Of a DNA stretch of 45,851 nucleotides, positions 42,010 through 45,851 are shown in pieces. The notes beneath the pieces are model-generated. The model ran no database searches. It worked only from the letters and a program-made list of their open reading frames with translations, and had not been told where the DNA came from. Made by a program: the position numbers and the translations under genes. The DNA lies in NCBI GenBank assembly GCA_031253755.1, contig JAIRVT010000064.1, forward strand, positions 1 through 45,851, written 5' to 3'. Positions within the stretch are counted from its first letter, which is position 1; every line of letters begins with the position of its first letter. Origin of the DNA: Enterobacteriaceae bacterium. Lineage in GTDB: Bacteria > Pseudomonadota > Gammaproteobacteria > Enterobacterales > Enterobacteriaceae.

Positions 42010-42536
42010 GAGAACAACCCACCCGCAGCGACAATATTGGCCAGTTCGCCAACCGGATCTGTCGGGTAGGTTGTGCCATTTTTCAATACCGTCACCGTTT
42101 GGTTTTCGATATCAATTTCAATACTGTCGCCGGTGACCAACTGCTCACACAGGCGTTGCTGCGCCGCAACCGGCAGCAATTCACCGGTAGAAACACAGTT
42201 ACGGAAGAAAATTCGGGCATAAGACTGGGCCAACACCGCTTTCACGCCCGAAGCCCCCAACGCAGCAACCGCATGTTCACGGGAAGATCCGCAACCAAAA
42301 TTCTGCCCCGCCACCACAATCGGATACTTCGCTTTGCCTTTCTCTTCATCAATAAAAGGCAGCGATCCTTCCGGCAATCCACACATCGCCAGTGTGGCGA
42401 GTTGGGCATAACCTTCCGGCGTGGATGGATTTACTTTGATATATTCTCCGGCCAGTATCTGGTCAGTATCGATATTGTCCGCCAACACATAGACCTGACC
42501 GCGAATGATGTTGCTATTCATATTCTGTTTATTCAT
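41979..42536 (-). CDS. leuD: 3-isopropylmalate dehydratase small subunit, short type
   Basis: Small subunit of the LeuCD isomerase, or of a related hydro-lyase. It has 185 residues; the enterobacterial LeuD has about 201 and a different sequence. Motifs VLADNIDTDQILAGEYIKV, FGCGSSREHAVAAL and SYARIFFRN belong to the LeuD/aconitase swivel domain, and its compact form matches the type 2, archaeal-like small subunit. The start ATG overlaps the leuC stop (ATGA), so the two subunits are translationally coupled. The 3' end overlaps the convergent transferase gene by 31 bp. Substrate could also be another methylated malate. Confidence 0.88.
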   Translation of the reverse strand: MNKQNMNSNIIRGQVYVLADNIDTDQILAGEYIKVNPSTPEGYAQLATLAMCGLPEGSLPFIDEEKGKAKYPIVVAGQNFGCGSSREHAVAALGASGVKAVLAQSYARIFFRNCVSTGELLPVAAQQRLCEQLVTGDSIEIDIENQTVTVLKNGTTYPTDPVGELANIVAAGGLFSYARATGRII

Positions 42537-43831
42537 AAAAAAGTCTCCGGGTTGGTGATCTGACCAGTGATCGCTGCCGCCGCAACAGAATAAGGGGAAG
42601 CAAGGTAAATATTGGCGCGTTTATGCCCCATTCTGCCGACAAAATTGCGGTTCGTGGTGGAGATCACCGAGATCGGATCATTCACGCGCCCGAACGTATC
42701 CGGTGGCCCGCCACAACACGCTGCGCAACCGGATTCCGCAGACAGTTTCACGCCGGCATCGGTTAAAATCTGATAAATGGAAACGCCGTCAATCTGGGTG
42801 GTGATGGTTTTGTGGAAAACCTCTTTGGTGGCTGGCACGGCATAAGTCGGAATTTTGACCTTATGTCCTTTGATAATGCGCGCCGCTGCAATGAAATCTT
42901 CCAGTTTGCCGCCGGTACAGGAGCCGATATAAGCCTGAGAAATAGCGACATTAGCAAGGCGTTCGATGGAGACCACATTATCCGGCGAGTGTGGTTTAGC
43001 GATCTTCGGCTGCATCGCAGAAACATCAATCTCTAACACGCGGGTATAGGGTGCGTCTTCATCGGGATGGACAATCTCAAACGGCAGTTCATTGCGCGCG
43101 GCCAGATAATCGAGGGTCGCCTGATTCGGCACCATAATGCCATTCTTCGCGCCACACTCCACAACCATATTGCAAATCGTCATGCGCTCTTCAACCGACA
43201 ACTCATCAATGACATTGCCACCAAACTCGATAGCCTGATACGTTGCGCCATCCACCGTTAATTCTGCCAATACCGCCAGAATCATATCTTTTGCCAACAC
43301 ATGAGTCGGTTTCGTGCCGGTAAAGTTCACTCGTATCGTACTCGGCACTTTAAGCGGAATTTCCCCCGTGCCGATGGCATAAGCCGCATCCGTAATACCC
43401 AAACCAATGGCAAATGCGCCAAAAGCACCGGCGGTCACCGTATGGGAATCCGTCCCCAGCAACACTTCACCGGGGCGAGTGTGGCCGCCTTCTGCCAGCC
43501 CGATATGGCAAACACCTTTATAATCGGGCGTTCCGACATCGTAAAAATATTTAATATTCTGTTCAGCGGCAAACTCACGCATCACCCGAATGTTCTGATT
43601 GGCTTGTGGATCGGCGGAATAGACAAAATGGTCAGGGATCATAATAAAGCGCGTCGGATCCCAAATTTTGGCATCCTGACCGAACTCTTTTTTAAATACG
43701 CTGGCGACACCCGGCGTGCAGGGGTCGTGAGACATTAAGATATCCACTTTCGCCCAAACCACTTCACCCGGTGTGACATATTCACGTCCGCTGGCTCGTG
43801 CGAGGATTTTTTGTGTCATTGTCTGGTTCAC
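42533..43831 (-). CDS. leuC: 3-isopropylmalate dehydratase large subunit, short (type 2)
   Basis: 4Fe-4S aconitase-family subunit, 432 residues from a GTG at 43831, which has GGAGAG 4 nt upstream; an ATG at 43819 gives 428. The enterobacterial LeuC has about 466 residues and ends differently. Here the cluster ligands appear as GSCTGGKLEDF and SGCAACCGGP, followed by STTNRNFVGRMGHK and IYLASPYSVAAAAITG, the pattern of archaeal-type LeuC/HACN and dimethylmalate dehydratase-type proteins. HIGLAEGGHTRPG and GTDSHTVTAGAFGAFA give the first part of the active site. It most likely supplies the isomerase step missing from the leuAB operon. A LysR gene diverges from it. Confidence 0.9.
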   Translation of the reverse strand: MNQTMTQKILARASGREYVTPGEVVWAKVDILMSHDPCTPGVASVFKKEFGQDAKIWDPTRFIMIPDHFVYSADPQANQNIRVMREFAAEQNIKYFYDVGTPDYKGVCHIGLAEGGHTRPGEVLLGTDSHTVTAGAFGAFAIGLGITDAAYAIGTGEIPLKVPSTIRVNFTGTKPTHVLAKDMILAVLAELTVDGATYQAIEFGGNVIDELSVEERMTICNMVVECGAKNGIMVPNQATLDYLAARNELPFEIVHPDEDAPYTRVLEIDVSAMQPKIAKPHSPDNVVSIERLANVAISQAYIGSCTGGKLEDFIAAARIIKGHKVKIPTYAVPATKEVFHKTITTQIDGVSIYQILTDAGVKLSAESGCAACCGGPPDTFGRVNDPISVISTTNRNFVGRMGHKRANIYLASPYSVAAAAITGQITNPETFL

Positions 43832-44024
43832 ATTGCTCTCCGAGAAAATAGTTTGAATGAAATCAAGATTACTCCTCCTTTTTGCCGGATTGCAGGGAAA
43901 TATCCTTATTTCGCACACTGTTTCTGTTATGAAACAGTCGTTCGTCAAATGGAAAACTGCGCAAGGCATATTGGCTGCGTCTGTGTTATGTTATGCCTTT
44001 CCGATTAAATCATTAGGTTACTTT

Positions 44025-44933
44025 ATGAATAATATTGAGAATCTGACCTCAATGGTGGTCTTTGCCCGTGTCGTGGAAACCCTGAGTTTTACCGAAGCGG
44101 CAAAATCATTAAGGTTATCCAAATCTTCCGTCAGCCGTGAAATTGCCCAGCTTGAGGTGAGATTAGGCACTCAATTACTAAACCGCACCACACGTAAAAT
44201 ACAGGTGACGGAAGTGGGCATGAGCTATTACCAATATTGCCAGCGTATTCTTAATGAAGCCAAAAATGCCGAACGTTTTATCCGCAATTTTCACGAAGAG
44301 CCGATGGGCAGCCTGCGCCTGATTGCGCCGGTCTCTTTTGGCAGCCAATGTATCGTCCCAGCCCTGAATAATTTTGTCGCCGGTAATATTCATGTCAGTG
44401 TGGATCTGGAACTGACCGACCGAATGATTAATATGGACAAGGATCTCTGCGATATCGCCATTGTGATCGGGCGGGAAGCGCCGTCTCACCCACTGGTAAT
44501 GCCGCTGATTGACATCACTTGGGGGCTTTACGCCACGCCGGATTACATCAGCCAATTTTCAGCCATCGAAAAACCGGAAGACCTTCCCCGCTACGATTAC
44601 CTGCTCTTTCGCGGCCCGGCCCATACGATTTCCCTGCCATTCAGAAAAGAGCGACATAAAATCGATATCGAAGTCCGCAGCCGTTTTCGCATCAATAACA
44701 GCGTCGCCCTGATGAGTTCAGCCTTATCCGGCGCAGGCATTGCTTACCTGCCGGATTACATCACCCACGAATCCGTGGCAAGCGGAAAACTGATCAGGCT
44801 GTTACCGGAATGGGAAATGGATCGCTACCAATCATGGATACTGTTTAAATCCGAGCAAACCCTTTCTTCACGGGTACGGTTATTTGCCAATGGGTTGCGG
44901 GAGAGGTTGAAACAAAATTTAGGGAGTGATTAA
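44025..44933 (+). CDS. LysR-family regulator divergent from leuCD
   Basis: A 302-residue LysR-type regulator. The ATG at 44025 is chosen because the product then begins MNNIENLTSMVVFARVVETL, the normal LysR start; the frame is open further upstream (to 43857), but that part is not LysR-like. The helix-turn-helix lies at about 15-60 (SFTEAAKSLRLSKSSVSREI), and the effector domain follows, including the typical GAGIAYLPDY. The subgroup resembles AaeR/DsdC-like small-molecule sensors, but the ligand is unknown. Divergence from leuC across 193 bp suggests it controls leuCD. Confidence 0.93.
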   Translation: MNNIENLTSMVVFARVVETLSFTEAAKSLRLSKSSVSREIAQLEVRLGTQLLNRTTRKIQVTEVGMSYYQYCQRILNEAKNAERFIRNFHEEPMGSLRLIAPVSFGSQCIVPALNNFVAGNIHVSVDLELTDRMINMDKDLCDIAIVIGREAPSHPLVMPLIDITWGLYATPDYISQFSAIEKPEDLPRYDYLLFRGPAHTISLPFRKERHKIDIEVRSRFRINNSVALMSSALSGAGIAYLPDYITHESVASGKLIRLLPEWEMDRYQSWILFKSEQTLSSRVRLFANGLRERLKQNLGSD

Positions 44934-45104
44934 AACTGGTATTTGTTTATGAAAAATTTATTTTAATAATTAACAAATAGTAAACTGATTTTTAAAATAA
45001 TCTATAGGCCGTTAATAATAGCTATACTGATGTATTGTAATAAATACTAAGCTTACTTTAATAAAGTGGCAGTTTTAAATCCCTTTAAATAATAGGTATT
45101 AACC

Positions 45105-45641
45105 ATGATAAAACTTATAAAATTATCAGGATTCAGCTATATTTTCGAAGAGCTTTTAATTAATAATAAGCGCCGATTGACAATTGTTAGTCATGGTTCC
45201 TCTGTAAACAAGGGTATTTCTATTGATTACGATAGATACTATACTCCTGAAGATCTTTCTATATATATAAGGTTTAATCTATATGAACAAAGAATTACTG
45301 ATCTAAATGATTTTTATAGCATAAGACTCGCTTCGTGCCATTCGGCAGATAATGGTATGGCTTTGAGTTTATCTACTTATTTACCAGATATCTATGTAGT
45401 AGGATATAATGGAATACTTAGAATGAAATGCGGTTCTGATCAAACGTATAACAGCTTTCTTAAGCATCAAAGTGATATATTTATTGGAAGCGAAAAATTC
45501 ATAACAATAGAAGAGTCTGAGAGTGAAGCATTTAAGATAATAGAAAAAAATCTAAATAGAATTTTCCCAACTCTAACAGACAAAGATGAAATTACATATT
45601 TTAATGGTAAAAAGGCTCTATATCCAATGTTATATTCATAG
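45105..45641 (+). CDS. AT-rich orphan protein, possible clan CD cysteine peptidase
   Basis: A 178-residue protein I cannot name. It is much richer in A and T than its neighbours, a sign of recent acquisition. Two stretches resemble the His and Cys motifs of clan CD peptidases (caspases, C80 toxin-processing domains): LTIVSHGSS with His30, and IRLASCHSA with Cys78, each at the end of a hydrophobic strand. IYVVGYNGILRM follows as a further strand. The order His-Gly then Ala-Ser-Cys and the spacing of 48 residues fit, but homology is not shown. No signal peptide or membrane segment. The C terminus overlaps a 21-bp direct repeat. It could be a toxin-effector domain remnant or a free small peptidase. 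Confidence 0.6.
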   Translation: MIKLIKLSGFSYIFEELLINNKRRLTIVSHGSSVNKGISIDYDRYYTPEDLSIYIRFNLYEQRITDLNDFYSIRLASCHSADNGMALSLSTYLPDIYVVGYNGILRMKCGSDQTYNSFLKHQSDIFIGSEKFITIEESESEAFKIIEKNLNRIFPTLTDKDEITYFNGKKALYPMLYS

Positions 45642-45670
45642 TGAATAAAATGTTATATTCATAGTGAATA
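45627..45670 (+). repeat. 21-bp direct repeat at the 3' end of the orphan gene
   Basis: The 21-bp sequence at 45627-45647, beginning ATGTTATATTC and ending TAGTGAATA, recurs exactly at 45650-45670 with two bases between. The first copy encodes the last four residues and stop of the orphan protein. Confidence 0.9.
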
Positions 45671-45851
45671 ATAAGCTAATAAACTAATAAACTAATAAAC
45701 TAATAAACTAATAAACTAATAAACTAATAAACTAATAAACCAATAAACCAATAAACCAATAAACCAATAAACCAATAAACCAATAAACCAATAAACCAAT
45801 AAACCAATAAACCAATAAACCAATAAACCAATAAACCAATAAACCAATAAA
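45670..45851 (+). repeat. 8-bp tandem repeat array running off the window
   Basis: One AATAAGCT unit (45670-45677) is followed by seven AATAAACT units (45678-45733) and then 14 full AATAAACC units plus six bases (45734-45851). The array is in two homogeneous blocks and reaches the window edge, so its full length is unknown. It has no reading frame through most of it because of TAA. Confidence 0.97.

Noticed and set aside
43857-44024. 56-codon N-terminal extension of the LysR regulator
   Set aside because: The normal LysR N terminus begins at 44025; the extension is not conserved in type and would occupy the divergent promoter region.
45670-45851. CRISPR array
   Set aside because: Units are 8 bp and contiguous with no spacers; this is a simple tandem repeat.

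Overview
The window is chromosomal DNA of an enterobacterium of the Morganellaceae, most like Xenorhabdus or Photorhabdus. The gene order mraZ to secA, the cra-ilvHI-leuO-leuLAB neighbourhood and the protein sequences are enterobacterial. A moderately low GC content, an EntD-like phosphopantetheinyl transferase, and small dispersed TATACCC...GGGTATA palindromes (as I remember them from these genera) point to the insect-pathogen/nematode-symbiont group. The genus is an inference.

Layout. (1) 1-1700: an ABC-F ATPase converging on secA across a bidirectional terminator. (2) 1.7-24.0 kb: the complete division and cell-wall (dcw) cluster on the minus strand, read mraZ-rsmH-ftsL-ftsI-murE-murF-mraY-murD-ftsW-murG-murC-ddlB-ftsQ-ftsA-ftsZ-lpxC, then secM-secA. 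One plus-strand gene, a DciA/DUF721 protein, sits between lpxC and secM. Genes are packed with overlaps or gaps of a few bases. (3) 24.7-30.2 kb: cra, ilvH, ilvI and leuO on the minus strand, with AT-rich regulatory spacers. (4) 30.0-33.0 kb: the leucine operon on the plus strand, with promoter, leuL leader peptide, attenuator, leuA and leuB. leuC and leuD are absent here; leuB is followed by a short spacer and sgrR. (5) 34.8-35.4 kb: an AT-rich spacer with DnaA boxes just upstream of mutH, the place where E. coli carries DARS2. (6) 36-39.3 kb: a second-type peptide deformylase and a cystathionine beta-synthase / gamma-lyase pair (reverse transsulfuration). (7) 39.6-42.0 kb: a small secreted protein, a lone galE and a phosphopantetheinyl transferase. 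(8) 42.0-44.9 kb: a leuD-leuC pair of the shorter, archaeal-like type with a divergent LysR regulator. (9) 45.1-45.85 kb: an AT-rich orphan gene with a possible clan CD (caspase-like) His/Cys pair, then an 8-bp tandem repeat array that runs off the window.

How it fits together. Region 2 makes lipid II and the septal machinery and coordinates envelope growth with lipid A (LpxC) and secretion (SecM/SecA). Regions 3, 4 and 8 contain branched-chain amino acid synthesis: IlvIH makes acetolactate, and LeuA, LeuCD and LeuB convert 2-ketoisovalerate to 2-ketoisocaproate. The isomerase step appears to have been moved, and probably replaced by a non-orthologous LeuCD. Several tandem duplications (murC 7 x 18 bp, mraZ 2 x 15 bp, ilvI upstream 3 x 15 bp, terminal 8-mers) suggest that short-repeat expansion is common in this genome.
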